DNA from: Oceanospirillum sp048265165
GTDB taxonomy: Bacteria > Pseudomonadota > Gammaproteobacteria > Pseudomonadales > Halomonadaceae
DNA length: 64,000 nt
Assembly: GCF_048265165.1 (NCBI RefSeq)
Contig: NZ_JBLXCD010000003.1
Span: 186,001-250,000, forward strand
Direction of reading: 5' to 3'
Below, piece after piece: positions 63,788 to 64,000 of the stretch. A program made the position numbers and the translations under genes. The first letter of the stretch is position 1. Every line of letters begins with the position of its first letter. The notes beneath the pieces were generated by a model. The model saw only the letters and a program-made list of their open reading frames with translations, had not been told where the DNA came from and made no database searches.

Positions 63788-64000
63788 TTAATGTGTAGGC
63801 TTTACCAGTTCACTAAAACGGTCACTCCATAGGGAGTCCACCTTCTGACAAACCACAAACTCAGGATTCAGAAGATTTGCCTCCTGATTGTAGCGAAGTG
63901 GTTTAAGGTTGCCATCCAGGACACAACCTCCGGCCTGCTCTACTACTGCCTGAGCCGCTGCGGTATCCCATTCACTGGTTGGGCCAAAGCGAACATAGAG
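63788..64000 (-). CDS. cysQ: 3'(2'),5'-bisphosphate nucleotidase CysQ (only the C-terminus in window)
   Basis: The last 70 codons of a minus-strand gene that continues past the right edge. The visible part reads LYVRFGPTSEWDTAAAQAVV, then an AGG turn, GNLKPLRYNQEANLLNPEF, and ends at TAA 63788-63790. RFGPTSEWDTAA is the metal-binding second motif of the inositol-monophosphatase superfamily in the form found in CysQ, and the LNPEF end also fits. CysQ removes 3'-phosphoadenosine 5'-phosphate made during sulfate assimilation. Confidence 0.9.
   Translation of the reverse strand, partial: LYVRFGPTSEWDTAAAQAVVEQAGGCVLDGNLKPLRYNQEANLLNPEFVVCQKVDSLWSDRFSELVKPTH

Noticed and set aside
1..64000. CRISPR arrays, tRNA or rRNA genes, insertion sequences, prophage or integron parts
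   Set aside because: No regularly spaced repeats, no tRNA- or rRNA-like sequence, and no transposase or integrase frames were found on reading both strands.

Overview
The window reads as a continuous piece of a marine gammaproteobacterial chromosome, most likely from the Oceanospirillales or a close relative of the Pseudomonas/Marinobacter group. The main reason is gene order. On the minus strand leuC-leuD-leuB-asd-fimV-truA-trpF-trpB-trpA-accD-folC-dedD-cvpA-purF-metZ closely follows the order known from Pseudomonas, except that trpBA sits between trpF and accD. mfd-csiV, aroC-prmB with divergent smrB, and gpsA-DUF4389-sixA are further conserved gammaproteobacterial neighbourhoods. Coding density is high. 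I see no tRNA, rRNA, insertion sequence, prophage, integrase or CRISPR array.

Layout. 1-4.2 kb: the 3' part of mfd (cut by the window edge) and csiV. 4.3-8.0 kb: two chemoreceptors. 8.2-12.3 kb: an NCS2/SLC23-like permease, a YfcL-like protein, the nucleosidase ppnN and a small basic membrane protein. 12.4-17.9 kb: late cobalamin assembly genes (cobC, cobD, cobQ, cobU/cobP) with a DMT-family exporter among them. 18.0-37.4 kb: a SIMPL protein, then the large biosynthetic block for methionine, purine, folate, fatty acid, tryptophan and leucine, which also contains the polar hub protein FimV. 37.6 kb: a LysR regulator divergent from leuC. 38.6-41.5 kb: a polyhydroxyalkanoate cluster (DUF6489-like protein, phasin, PhaC). 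41.6-46.9 kb: an MFS transporter, aroC, prmB, smrB and a DUF4892/OmpA-like protein. 47.0-54.9 kb: three alpha/beta hydrolases, an AEC transporter translationally coupled to an unlisted 44-residue membrane peptide, sixA, DUF4389, gpsA, and two cell-wall hydrolase-like proteins, one with a Tat-type signal. 55.1-64.0 kb: a D-2-hydroxyacid dehydrogenase, rsuA, a patatin, an FKBP isomerase, a DUF938 methyltransferase, a crotonase, class I fumarase, a membrane diguanylate cyclase, and the 3' end of cysQ at the right edge.

How the genes work together. Most of the window is core metabolism: branched-chain and aromatic amino acids, methionine by direct sulfhydrylation, purine and folate synthesis, and late B12 assembly. 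The PHA cluster indicates carbon storage. Chemoreceptors, FimV and the GGDEF protein point to a motile cell that switches lifestyle. Clear hairpin terminators mark most transcription-unit ends. I do not see a convincing new multi-gene system. The items most worth a second look are a cluster of TGAC..GTCA inverted repeats beside the permease, the 44-residue coupled membrane peptide, repeats in the cob divergent promoter, intercistronic hairpins inside the biosynthetic block, and changed signature residues in PhaC, SmrB and the crotonase.
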